A DNA stretch of 64,000 nucleotides, taken from NCBI RefSeq assembly GCF_900176365.1, contig NZ_FWXY01000003.1:186001-250000 (forward strand), written 5' to 3'. The DNA comes from Desulfocicer vacuolatum DSM 3385. GTDB taxonomy: Bacteria; Desulfobacterota; Desulfobacteria; Desulfobacterales; Desulfobacteraceae. Position 1 is the first letter of the stretch; every line of letters begins with the position of its first letter. Position numbers and translations under genes: made by a program. Positions 46,001 through 53,312 of the stretch are shown here, one piece after another. The notes under the pieces are model-generated. The model saw only the letters and a list, made by a program, of their open reading frames with translations. It was not told where the DNA came from and searched no databases.

Positions 46001-47361
46001 ACAGCCGTTCCAGAAGAGGTACTCCGCAGCTGAACCTCTGCAATACCATCGCTTCGGGTCCATGCTGTGGTGGCTGATAAGGTGCCAAGTGTGGTGGAAA
46101 AGTTAACATCCACCGCAGGCATGGGGGTGCCGGATTTATCCAGCACCGTGGCCCGCAGGGTCACCTGGCTTTCACCATCTGCTGGCACAATGACGCTACC
46201 GGAGGTAAGAGAAATGGAGCCAATGGATTCAGACAGAGGCGTTTCTTCAATGGAAATATTGCCAGACAATGTGGAAATTGTGGTGTCTTTGGCAAGGGCC
46301 TTTACCCTAACGGATGTGGCCACAGTACCAGACTTCACAAGGGCCGTCACTTCTCCATTTTCATCTGTTTCACGACTTAAAGGAGAGACCGTAATCCCTC
46401 CTTCTGTGGTGGTTAAGGAGAAAAAGACCAACTCCCTGGCCATGACATTGCCTTTATCATCCTTCACGCGAAAGGTGACAAGGGCATTTTCCGGTTTTGA
46501 GGAAGTGGCAGTACCGGCAACAGCAATGTTGGGCGGTTCCACAGACACAGCTTCAATGGAACCGGTGGCTTCCTGTGCCAGGGGAATAGAAACCATTGCT
46601 GTTAGATCTGTTCCTCCCTTTAACACAGTTGCAGTGACCACGTCGTGGGTATTACTGCAACCGTTGGAGGTATAAACACACACAGCCCTGCCATTTTCCG
46701 ACACAACAGATGCCGTAAGGGTGGCATTACACCGGGAGGCAAATTGTACCGTTACAGGTTGATCAAAGGGGTTGCCATCCCCATCCACAAGGTCCGCCAC
46801 AATTAAGGCTGTGCCACCATAGGAAAGGGTTTCCCCGGGTGCCAGACTTGAAGCAAGCACGCCCCCCTGGAATAAATCATCTATAAAGGCACCCAGGCGG
46901 GTTGAATCAGGTACGCCAATCTGGAATGCAAAGGGCATCTCCATCTTATACTCACCGGACTGAACGGAAATTTCACCGGCCCCGGTGACACTTTCTCCAT
47001 CTTCATTGACGGCAACCAGTTTTATTTCCGCAATCCCGTTGTCATCGGTACTGTCGGTGCCATCGGCTGACACTGAAAAACTGCCCTTGGTGGGGGTGGC
47101 GGTGACCAGTTTTCCCGTTGCAGGAGCACCGGAATCAAAGGTGACTGTAATTTTAAGAATTCCGGGATTGCCATCACTGATGGCATCCGTTGGATTGCCG
47201 GTTGCTTCATTTATGAGTTGTACCGAGAAATTAAGATGATTGGGGTCCGAATCATCCCCATGAGAGCCTGATGAGCCACAGCCAGCCGTGACCAAAGCCA
47301 ACAGAAAACAACAAAAGGAACATACCATTTTAAAACGCATTTTTTTCAATCTCATATTCAT
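40036..47361 (-). CDS. Giant multi-Ig-domain (Big_1/invasin-like) lipoprotein linked to the pil operon
   Basis: 2441 residues from ATG 47361, with AGAGG about 11 nt upstream (a TTG at 47388 is less likely). Lipoprotein signal ending LALVTAGC, Cys28. The rest is a chain of about 18 bacterial Ig-like domains of ~95-110 residues. A central block has the repeated pattern ADPTxIPADGxSSTT...DxxGNPVPQGT...TTLGTF...GxSQSVxVTF, as in invasin/intimin Big_1 domains. One domain is interrupted by a pre-peptidase-C-like insert (FWVQLYDNNGNYLDLLKN, LPAGEYYLSVHADGNW). Near the C-terminus are two tandem NDGTYTL modules and an EF-hand-like DxNxN acidic loop (NEDLNRNQRLDVGEDSDGNG). It follows pilQ by 85 bp on the same strand, so it may be a surface adhesin or a pilus or secretin accessory. 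No transmembrane anchor or sorting signal is seen at the C-terminus. Confidence 0.9.
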   Translation of the reverse strand: MNMRLKKMRFKMVCSFCCFLLALVTAGCGSSGSHGDDSDPNHLNFSVQLINEATGNPTDAISDGNPGILKITVTFDSGAPATGKLVTATPTKGSFSVSADGTDSTDDNGIAEIKLVAVNEDGESVTGAGEISVQSGEYKMEMPFAFQIGVPDSTRLGAFIDDLFQGGVLASSLAPGETLSYGGTALIVADLVDGDGNPFDQPVTVQFASRCNATLTASVVSENGRAVCVYTSNGCSNTHDVVTATVLKGGTDLTAMVSIPLAQEATGSIEAVSVEPPNIAVAGTATSSKPENALVTFRVKDDKGNVMARELVFFSLTTTEGGITVSPLSRETDENGEVTALVKSGTVATSVRVKALAKDTTISTLSGNISIEETPLSESIGSISLTSGSVIVPADGESQVTLRATVLDKSGTPMPAVDVNFSTTLGTLSATTAWTRSDGIAEVQLRSTSSGTAVITANAHGFLTNLSLNFTPGASMNLSLEPAVTNDGTIETGESIDFRATLRDSRGNPIRGEQINFAFLDGGNNSGASLSRSSGITDDSGTAVVNYAAGDTPGVDWLGATLNSNQSISNTARMEVIRKTVTVGSMVINADPEVIQADGASSSAITVNIKDISGVAVPAGTEVVFSTTMGIFANGGTTLTMETNDDSGALTASLISALIPGDAKVTAVSGGVSQSVTVTFATTIEPVVGTIALTADPTLIPADGTGSTTIDALINDTTGTPIPQGQLVVFTTTLGTFADGSTRYELSTADDTGRIITSLNAGIVPGFAVVTASAGGISQSVVVTLASMDASDVGNILIDADPTVIPANGGSSSTLNITINDTAGNPVVSGHPVYVSTDLGTFANGNTSIELATTDDSGKLVTSLNAGTTPGFALVTVTSGGISQSVVVTISDINAPAVGDVSLTADPTAIPADGASSTTLTAVALDVGGNPVPQGTPIRFATETLGILDPNNLDGDRNARTLILETVDDTGTLAVSLIAGNTPGFTQVTATVGGVSQAVIVTFTDIDAPDVGNIKLTADPETIPADGTSSSTISAVVLSVGGNPVPQGTLFYFSTDLGTFFPDNRDQDNDPQTLTLATVDDSGTLIASLIAGITPGDAKVTVVAGGVSQSTTVSFEGAVIPEVGNITIDAASDTLPADGSSSTAITVTVTDVENMPMPAGTPVTLTTTLGTFPGGIDPDGAGPISSRRIFNISGTNGQINTSLIAPLSQTGTAVITATSGGASQLQEITITVNGNGEVSLVASPTSIIANGSSTATFTATVLDGGGNPVAGVPVVFKNLTGQGLTTVETNTFEGTGITDTSLFTHSGGALTLTMTHTGSSNFWVQLYDNNGNYLDLLKNTTGRITEETTIKQALPAGEYYLSVHADGNWTIKLESELGGTVVTDDFDELPTLLTQATNAVGQAIYTYTSTRVAQVVTIGIKANDVLADTSIEQIAGNAESMSVSASPNPMHPGTDTIVVARIVDANNNPISGESVDFAITVNNSGGSLAATSAVTDLDGQASVIYTAGFTTPVTDRITMTSGGFSEVQDVEVDANAIVVSMVTLTSDENQLPADGSSSTAIRVSVLDTNNTPMPSGTPIILTTTIGTFPNGVDPDGAGPISSRVILNTGDASGQIVTSLIAPLSETGTAVITATSGGVSQRINITIEGSDIEIADSLFLSTSKTSIITDGVDSAIITARVLDVGRVPIEGITVSFAATGGQISTASEVTDENGDAMVVLSSGGDKTNATVTITATVQTDVIATIPIQLSGSTVELNIGTTSLLEPDDGDPDNIIYDKTTLTVIVTDGGGEPVYNAFVDTGEQPVYKAFDAADLSGKKIVLVVTDPDAYDENKDPTGPYTDVNGMLEIMVFAVASSGPEGVDLTVKALEDSEELTLTVDGEPFQIKDPATSSISKDIGTTVNIEVQTPSNNKVKFITTMGSWSHSDPNDIVDESSWEGEKVVTIDPDGDGIVTAVFNTGNTAGVATIRVEELDSESPPNILAFDTLSVAISAPSIDAARLSLQVAPSVIAPSTGGTTNVTTLQATVKNTSNQVVSNAPVMFTLFRTTGGGEAINPPIVYTDSTGQAQSTFASGTLVSDSRGVFCLGRIAGASVAGPDNGFSFVENYYLPDRITRSSGDFEADGFVAGDVITVTNSTSNDGTYTLAGVTADTLTLISGDTLPAEEDDPATLQITAGAVAVSDNVFEFISGVSSGGGGIIRSDNGNFDTDGFDVDDVIRVSGSSSNDGTYTLSSVTGDALGLSDTLIEEGSGASLVIGTAEDTDVVSVVISGDASSVAIGGATVIQSYDESTYKYPMSVLVSDSNGNPVAGAIVNLSLWPTMYYQGTTGVDGPVRNGDGFPNEDLNRNQRLDVGEDSDGNGQIDPAKSTAGSVPATVTTDENGVAQFDYLYLKNYAGWLDVEIRATTLVYGSETSSILEFALGWMEGEKKNIPSSPWGSGTSTP

Positions 47362-47446
47362 TTGGATCAACCTCTTTTCAACCGGCAAGCATTATCAATT
47401 GTAATATTGTTTATTCCGCTGTTCAAAACGCATGTAAGTTTAAATT

Positions 47447-49900
47447 TTAATTATTCATTTTTTGTTCAAGCTGAACAATGGTGGGGGTTAAAAAAATCAA
47501 TAGCTCATTTTTACTGTCACTGCTTTTATCTGATCGGAAAAGATGCCCCAGAATGGGAATATCAGATAAAAAAGGGAATCCGTTAATGTCTTCTGTGGTG
47601 GTTCGTTTGAGCACCCCGCCTATGACAATGGTATTCCCATCATTAACTAAAAGCTCAGTTGTGGCTTCATTACTTGAAATAACCGGCTCCCCGGTAGTGG
47701 CAAAACCGGTAATATCATTTTTTTCAATGAACAACTGCATGCTTACCCGTCGATCTGGAGTAACATGGGGAGTGACCTCCAGCTTTAGATCAATATCCTT
47801 AAATTCAGTACTTACATCATCATCTTCCACCACCTGATAGGGATATTCAAGGCCTTGGGTAATGGTGGCTTTTTTATTGTCCAGGGTTAATATTCGTGGA
47901 GAAGAAACAATTTTAACATCTCCTTTGGCCTCTGCAGCGGTGAGCTTCGCATTGATTGAAAAGGGGGTTCCAACAATGCGGTCAAAGGTATAGCTCAGAC
48001 TGGAATCACTTGCTGCCGGATAATTCATGGCCACATCAAAACCATAGGTGCCGCCAAGATCATCCCGGTAAACATCCTGGCTGGACATGCCCCATTCTAT
48101 TCCAATTTCACGGGAAAAATCTTTGCTGACCTCAACCACCCTTGCTTCGATCATGATCTGGGGTGTGACGGTGTCCAGACGGTGAATCAAATCCTTTGCC
48201 TGAATTATTTTTTCTCGAACATCGGTGAGAATAATCATATTAGTTCGGGAATCAACACTCAGCTGCCCTCTTTCTGGAGTCAAAAATTTTTCCAGATGGG
48301 GTTTAATATCCGCCTCGGCATTGGAGTAATTAATGGCAATATACTCTGTGATCAGGGGTTCAAGCTTTTGTTTTTGTTCCGTGGCCCGCTGCTTTGCAGC
48401 CAGGGCCTCCTCCTGAAGCTTCAACTCTTTTTTCAAGGTTGCCTGGGTGGCAATGCGAATAATATTGTCCTCCTCCACCTTGCCAAGTCCATTCATTTTT
48501 AAAATAAGATCAAGGACCTGGTCCCATGGCACCGGCTGATCAAGGGCAAGGGTGACATTTCCGGTGACATCTTTATCAATGGCAAAATTTTCTCCACTGA
48601 CTGTCCGCAAAATACGAAATACATTTTTAATATCGGTCTCAAAAAAATCAAGGCTGATCTTTTCGCCAATGTATTTGGGGCCAGCGTCCTCAATGGAAGA
48701 AAATTCAGGAGAAACCGGCATTGCTTCAGGTTCAGCGACTGTGGTGGTGTCCACAGATGCCGGAGGAGTAGAAGGCATAACATCCTGTCTGTTCATTCCC
48801 TGCAAATTCAAAGAGGGCGAGGGAGCACCGGTGCTAATGGGTATTACCTTTGGAGCGCCATTGCTCATGACCATTTTTGACTGATTAAATTCCGGAACCG
48901 CCACTGGGACAGGATCAAAAACAAGAACCAACTGATTTGCATTGCGATCAATGCGATAGGTTCCCTTTTGGCGTAACTGAATCAAAATATAAGAGTTGTT
49001 TTCATCTCCAGAACCCTGGACGGGAAGCACCCGTTCCACAGCAGAATTAAAATAGCTTGTAATCAAAGGTCTTTGATAAGAATTCGAAATTTTTGTATTT
49101 TTTAGAATCAACTTAATTTCATTTTCTTTGCTCCGCTGAAGGTCATATTCCACAGGAGCGCCAGTTTCAAGGAAAACCGTTGAGGTGCCAGCGTCTGTGG
49201 AGCTGAATTTTATATCTGTCAATTCGGTTATACCGCCGGTTGTCAAAGAGGATTCCAGCCCGGAGCTTCCTTGGTTAAGGGTCACATTGGAAGATACATC
49301 TGTTAAAATTCCAGCGGAAGGATCAATGGGAAGGGGTTCCTGGGTGAAAATCACCGTATTCCCATGACGATCTTTGGCAACAGAAAGATTTTCATCCCCT
49401 GGGGCAGGCGCTTCTGCCAGAGCATTGGAAGAAGTATTTTGAGCGTTCCCGGCGTCAAGTGTAAAAAAAATTTGAAGTCCCTTTTCCATCTCAACGACTT
49501 CATATTCAAAGGCCTGTTTTAAAAGGCACTCAATTTTTACAGTATCGGCATTTTGCCCCACAGGCTGTGCCGCCACAAAAGTAAGTGGTCCGGCTTGGGG
49601 CACAATATCGACCACATCTCCACCAATGGCAGTTTCGGGAAGATATAGAATCACCCCCCGGGGCACCTCTTGCTTAATGGCAGTGTATACAATATTTTCA
49701 TTGGCAGTGAGTTGAATTCCTAACGGCTCTTGCATATAGGCCATTGACGTCAAAAGTCTCTTGCCCACGCCTGTGTTTTTGAGAACAGAACTGCTCTGTT
49801 GCTGTCCAGCAACACATCCCCATAAAAAAAACAGGCTGAGAACCAAGCCTATTGTTTTAAGGAACCAACCCCATGGTCTTTCGGAAGTCCTAACCATCAT
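47447..49900 (-). CDS. pilQ: Type IV pilus secretin PilQ (predicted lipoprotein)
   Basis: 817 residues. The N-terminal signal ends FFLWGC, with Cys29 as a lipobox cysteine. Two AMIN-like regions (about 55-135 and 225-330) bind peptidoglycan. Then come an STN domain (ISLDFFETDIKNVFRILRTV), N-domains and the secretin channel (VEVSKDFSREIGIEWGM, LTPHVTPDRRVSMQLFI, VIGGVLKRTT, PFLSDIPILGHLFR). It forms the outer-membrane ring through which the pilus passes. Its ATG overlaps the pilP stop by 4 bp. A lipidated PilQ may depend less on a separate pilotin. Confidence 0.96.
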   Translation of the reverse strand: MMVRTSERPWGWFLKTIGLVLSLFFLWGCVAGQQQSSSVLKNTGVGKRLLTSMAYMQEPLGIQLTANENIVYTAIKQEVPRGVILYLPETAIGGDVVDIVPQAGPLTFVAAQPVGQNADTVKIECLLKQAFEYEVVEMEKGLQIFFTLDAGNAQNTSSNALAEAPAPGDENLSVAKDRHGNTVIFTQEPLPIDPSAGILTDVSSNVTLNQGSSGLESSLTTGGITELTDIKFSSTDAGTSTVFLETGAPVEYDLQRSKENEIKLILKNTKISNSYQRPLITSYFNSAVERVLPVQGSGDENNSYILIQLRQKGTYRIDRNANQLVLVFDPVPVAVPEFNQSKMVMSNGAPKVIPISTGAPSPSLNLQGMNRQDVMPSTPPASVDTTTVAEPEAMPVSPEFSSIEDAGPKYIGEKISLDFFETDIKNVFRILRTVSGENFAIDKDVTGNVTLALDQPVPWDQVLDLILKMNGLGKVEEDNIIRIATQATLKKELKLQEEALAAKQRATEQKQKLEPLITEYIAINYSNAEADIKPHLEKFLTPERGQLSVDSRTNMIILTDVREKIIQAKDLIHRLDTVTPQIMIEARVVEVSKDFSREIGIEWGMSSQDVYRDDLGGTYGFDVAMNYPAASDSSLSYTFDRIVGTPFSINAKLTAAEAKGDVKIVSSPRILTLDNKKATITQGLEYPYQVVEDDDVSTEFKDIDLKLEVTPHVTPDRRVSMQLFIEKNDITGFATTGEPVISSNEATTELLVNDGNTIVIGGVLKRTTTEDINGFPFLSDIPILGHLFRSDKSSDSKNELLIFLTPTIVQLEQKMNN

Positions 49901-50529
49901 ATCCCCTCATCTTCCGTTTTATTCAATTTTATTTCCTGGGTACGTGTAATAATATCACCTTTAAAATCTTTTACCCGCTCAAGAACAATGATCCGATCTT
50001 CCCAAATCTCTGATACCACGCCACCATTACGACCGATATAAGTCCCCTCTAACACAATGTGCCCTTTGCCACCAGCTTCCTCAACCATGGCCACGAGATC
50101 GTCACCTCTGGCGACAATGGCAACCAGTTTCATTTGGCTATAATCAAGTTTTTCAAGGGGAGTTCTGGGTCGTCTCACAGGCTCCTCTATCTTGACAGCT
50201 TCATTCTTAATAAGGGGGATGAAGGGATCCACTTTTCCTTCACCGCTGTATTTGGATAATGCAGCGACATCCTCACTTTTTTCAGGTGAAGGGTCAGGAT
50301 GAGCCGGAAGGGCCTTCTTTGCGTCTTCATTGCCTACGCCCTTCTTTTCTTTTTCAGCAGGCACAGACGCCTTTTTCCTGGTGGCTCCATCAACAGGCAT
50401 TTTAAACGCAACTGTGACCATAGGCATGTCCGCCACTGAACCTGTTTTCTCTTCCTTACATGCAGGAAAGCAACTCACCAGTATAAAAAAGCCAACAATG
50501 CTCACTATTTTTTTGACGAAGTCCATCAT
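49897..50529 (-). CDS. pilP: Type IV pilus inner-membrane lipoprotein PilP
   Basis: 210 residues. Lipobox LVSC (Cys20), then a long charged, Pro/Lys/Glu-rich linker (about 30-110) and a compact C-terminal beta-domain (LEKLDYSQMKLVAIVARGDDLVAMVEEAGGKGHIV, KDFKGDIITRTQEIKL) matching the PilP HR-like fold. It bridges PilN/PilO in the inner membrane to PilQ. Its ATG directly abuts the pilO stop. Confidence 0.92.
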   Translation of the reverse strand: MMDFVKKIVSIVGFFILVSCFPACKEEKTGSVADMPMVTVAFKMPVDGATRKKASVPAEKEKKGVGNEDAKKALPAHPDPSPEKSEDVAALSKYSGEGKVDPFIPLIKNEAVKIEEPVRRPRTPLEKLDYSQMKLVAIVARGDDLVAMVEEAGGKGHIVLEGTYIGRNGGVVSEIWEDRIIVLERVKDFKGDIITRTQEIKLNKTEDEGI

Positions 50530-51168
50530 CTATTTCTTCTTTTTTTTGCCTTTGTTTGATTTTTTTTCAACAAACATATAGGTCACTGCCGTACAGGAGG
50601 TCAACAGGTTGCCTTCTTGTTTGGCTGGCATCATGGTAATATTTTTCATATTCACAATACGATGAAGCCTTGATACCTTATCAAAAAATTCTCCAACCTG
50701 ATGATATCCCCCCTGAACCTTGATATCCACCGGGATTTCTGCATAGTATGCTGTCTTTACTTCAGCCCGGGGTTGAAACAAAATAAATTCCAACCCTGCA
50801 TCTTTACCGGAATTTGAGATATCCGTAAGCAGATTGGGGATCTCTTTTTTATCGGGCAACGCTGTCATGGCTGAATCAAATCGAATCTGAGCTTCTGCCA
50901 TTTTCTTCTTAAATTTATTCAAAAGCGCGGCTTTACGCTTATAAGTATCCAGCTGTCCCTTTAACCTTAAGTGTTCATCTCCCAATCTTGTCATTTCTTC
51001 ATGGCGTGGCATATAGAAAAAATAATAAAACCCCCCCATCACCACCGCAAAGGTTAAGATGCATATCAAAATTCTGTGCACGCGGGACAAAGTTCCCACC
51101 TTTGTAAAAAGCGGTGCGCTGCGCTGATGGATGAAATTACTAATTCTATTTTTTTCTTTCACCTTCAT
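50530..51168 (-). CDS. pilO: Type IV pilus assembly protein PilO
   Basis: 212 residues: a short cytoplasmic tail, one membrane helix (about 30-51, ILICILTFAVVMGGFYYFFY), a periplasmic coiled coil (MTRLGDEHLRLKGQLDTYKRK) and a ferredoxin-like domain (GLEFILFQPRAEVKTAYYAEIPVDIKVQGGYHQVGEFFDKVSR), all typical of PilO. It pairs with PilN to form the alignment complex. The C-terminus is very Lys-rich. It overlaps pilN by 4 bp. Confidence 0.94.
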   Translation of the reverse strand: MKVKEKNRISNFIHQRSAPLFTKVGTLSRVHRILICILTFAVVMGGFYYFFYMPRHEEMTRLGDEHLRLKGQLDTYKRKAALLNKFKKKMAEAQIRFDSAMTALPDKKEIPNLLTDISNSGKDAGLEFILFQPRAEVKTAYYAEIPVDIKVQGGYHQVGEFFDKVSRLHRIVNMKNITMMPAKQEGNLLTSCTAVTYMFVEKKSNKGKKKKK

Positions 51169-51758
51169 TTTTTTGCAGGCTTTCCTTTTTTAGTATCAAC
51201 TGCATTTTTATTTTCCTTTTTCTTCCAGCAAAACACTTCAAAGGATTTAATCCGGGCGGCTCCTTTTATCTGTTTCATCTGAAGGGTTTTCAAATCAACC
51301 CCGGAAAATAGAGGAGACTTTTCAATACGGGTCATGAAGTCCGCAACGGTTTTATTATCAAATGCAAGTCCCTTGAGCACCACACTTTTTGCATCGGTTT
51401 TCAAGCTGGTGATCCACATTCGTTCAGGAACCATTAGCTGTGTAAGGGCATCAATAAGTCTGACAGGCTCTCTTCGCTTTGCTTCCAGAGATCCCACAAT
51501 ACCAAGTTTCAGCTCAAGATTTTTCAATTTTTTCTTAATCTTTGTCACTTCATCTGCTTTATCTTTATAAAGCGTTATTTCTTTTTTTATCTGGGCAATA
51601 TTATTATTCAAAAGGTCAATTTTACGATCCACCCATGTGGTATAATAAATCAAGCTGAGAACCACCAAGATTACCATAAGACAAAAAATGGAAACCTGTC
51701 GCCTTATATTTTCTTTTTTCCGTGCAGCCCGAAAGGGCAGGAGATTGATACGTATCAT
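51165..51758 (-). CDS. pilN: Type IV pilus assembly protein PilN
   Basis: 197 residues. It begins MIRINLLPFRAARKKE, the PilN INLLP motif that docks on PilM, then has one membrane helix (FCLMVILVVLSLIYYTTWV), a coiled coil and a periplasmic domain (LIDALTQLMVPERMWITSLK). The C-terminus is an unusually basic KKKENKNAVDTKKGKPAKK tail. It overlaps both pilM and pilO by 4 bp. Confidence 0.95.
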   Translation of the reverse strand: MIRINLLPFRAARKKENIRRQVSIFCLMVILVVLSLIYYTTWVDRKIDLLNNNIAQIKKEITLYKDKADEVTKIKKKLKNLELKLGIVGSLEAKRREPVRLIDALTQLMVPERMWITSLKTDAKSVVLKGLAFDNKTVADFMTRIEKSPLFSGVDLKTLQMKQIKGAARIKSFEVFCWKKKENKNAVDTKKGKPAKK

Positions 51759-52813
51759 TTATCATCCATTTTTCTCAGGGAAAGTCCCATGGCAATGGGA
51801 GCCTGGGCTCGCACACCATGGAGAAACGAAGGTGGAAATTTTTTAGGATCAACAAGAATGCCCTGAAACGGGTCAATGATGGAAACCTCTGTGGAGAGTT
51901 CCACAGCCAAAAGGTCTGCAAAACCATCCATCAAAACCCCTCCTCCAGAAATAATGACCTTATCAAGACTGGTGTCATTGGTTTTATTTAAATGGCCCTT
52001 AACAACAGCTTCAATGTCAGAACACCATGTTTGAATGAAGTCAAAACAAATTTCCTCCAGCCTTGCCCGGGGGATTTCAGATTCGGATGTCCCGACCAGA
52101 ATGTCATCGGCCCTGTCTGGAGAACAATCAATTTCTGCCATGATGCTTTCCCGGATCTGGGCAGTTCCAGAGGCGCTGTCCCGCATCATCAAAGAATTTG
52201 TGCCACTGAGAATATTCAAGGAGGTTTTGGAGCACCCCACATCAACCAGCAGCGACATCTTATCTTCTGCCGGTTTATAAATGGCTTCATAAATATTTTG
52301 CAGAGCAAAGCTGTCCACATCAATGATGCAGGGATTTAATCCGGCCTGATTGATAAGATCAATATATTCGGCCACCAGATCTTTTTTCACGGCAACCAGA
52401 AGAACATTCATTTGATCATCGGAAAATTCACTGGGTCCCAGTATTTGAAAATCAAGATTGACATCATCAATGTCATAGGGGATATACTGTTCTGCCTCGG
52501 TGCGGATGGACTTTACCAGCTCTTTTTCCGACACCGTGGGAAGTACGATGGTTTTAATCACCACAGAGTAACCGCCGGTGGAGATGGCGACATTTTTTTG
52601 CTTTATGCCATGGGTTTTAAAGAGTGTACGAATAATATCAGCCACAGCATCAGCATCCATGATTCGCCCCTCATCAATGAGGCCGGGAGGAACGGATGTC
52701 ATCCCCAGCTTCTGGAGCACCAGCCCCTTGGAGGTTGACTTGAGGACAGCCACTTTGATCTGTGAAGAGCCGATATCAAGACCCACCAGTTGATCTTTTT
52801 TTCCTAAAAACAT
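51755..52813 (-). CDS. pilM: Type IV pilus assembly ATPase-fold protein PilM
   Basis: 352 residues, actin-like (FtsA/MreB) fold: phosphate-1 loop VGLDIGSSQIKVAVLK (12-27), VDVGCSKTSLNIL (phosphate 2) and IISGGGVLMDGFADLL (adenosine motif). It sits on the cytoplasmic face, binding PilN's N-terminus. It is the first gene of pilM-N-O-P-Q-Ig, where all of pilM-Q overlap or abut, so they form one operon. Its promoter must lie in 52814-53080. Confidence 0.95.
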   Translation of the reverse strand: MFLGKKDQLVGLDIGSSQIKVAVLKSTSKGLVLQKLGMTSVPPGLIDEGRIMDADAVADIIRTLFKTHGIKQKNVAISTGGYSVVIKTIVLPTVSEKELVKSIRTEAEQYIPYDIDDVNLDFQILGPSEFSDDQMNVLLVAVKKDLVAEYIDLINQAGLNPCIIDVDSFALQNIYEAIYKPAEDKMSLLVDVGCSKTSLNILSGTNSLMMRDSASGTAQIRESIMAEIDCSPDRADDILVGTSESEIPRARLEEICFDFIQTWCSDIEAVVKGHLNKTNDTSLDKVIISGGGVLMDGFADLLAVELSTEVSIIDPFQGILVDPKKFPPSFLHGVRAQAPIAMGLSLRKMDDK

Positions 52814-53312
52814 AAACCCCGACTTTGCCCTAAAGAATTAATTCACATCATAAAGTTTAATTTCTCAAAGATGTGGGATGGAGTAAAAATAAAGCAATAT
52901 GCAGCAATAAGGTCAAGGTACTGATCTGATCATAATCCTGACGGACACAAAAGATATTTAATAATGATATTATGCCGCCTCCGACGGGTAATACAACCGG
53001 TCCTGGACCATAGACAACCCAATTATTCTGCCCCATTCCCACCAGACTTTACTGGGGACAATTGAACATTAGTTTGTATATGAAACTGCCACAGACAAGC
53101 CGTATTCTGATCCGATTTCACCCACAACAACGCTTGAAATACACCCCTGCTTTGCGGAGTATTTCATATGAAAAAACACAGCAGGATAAGGCTCAATATG
53201 AATGTTTTCTATTGATAAGCCATTCTATTGTAACTATACTTGACCGTCAGAATAACATTATCGAATATCCACTTTAAGTCAAGCACAATTGTCGCTGGAG
53301 ACATTTTTTTTA
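52814..53312. other. Divergent region between pilM and the histidine kinase gene (499 bp)
   Basis: Contains a decayed copy of the long GC palindrome (52973-53045; CCGCCTCCGACGGGTAATAC then CCGGTCCTGGACC and ATTCTGCCCCATTC) and a two-hairpin repeat (53076-53172). A weak TTGACC box (53240-53245) with AATATC 18 bp on could be the kinase promoter. No sigma-54 promoter and no GTTCA-N6-TGAAC dyad was found here on either strand. Confidence 0.45.
53076..53172 (+). repeat. Two-hairpin intergenic repeat (one unit)
   Basis: TATATGAAACTGCCACAGAC... GATTTCACCC (a weakened first hairpin), joint ACAACAAC, second stem TGAAATAC/GTATTTCA (about 53134-53166) and ATATGAAAA. It lies between pilM (-) and the kinase gene (+). 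Confidence 0.7.

Noticed and set aside
42121-46675. Several long plus-strand open frames opposite the giant Ig gene (for example 43523-44164 and 45155-45577)
   Set aside because: They are antisense shadows created by the repetitive, low-complexity codon pattern of the Ig domains; they have no family resemblance and no good ribosome sites.
40036-47361. Regular DNA repeats resembling a CRISPR array or satellite
   Set aside because: The ~300-bp periodicity is coding (Ig domains of ~100 residues) and degenerate; there are no short identical repeats with unique spacers.
52814-53312. Sigma-54 promoter for pilM or the kinase gene
   Set aside because: No GG-N10-GC element with acceptable flanks on either strand, so direct control of pil by the adjacent regulator is not supported.
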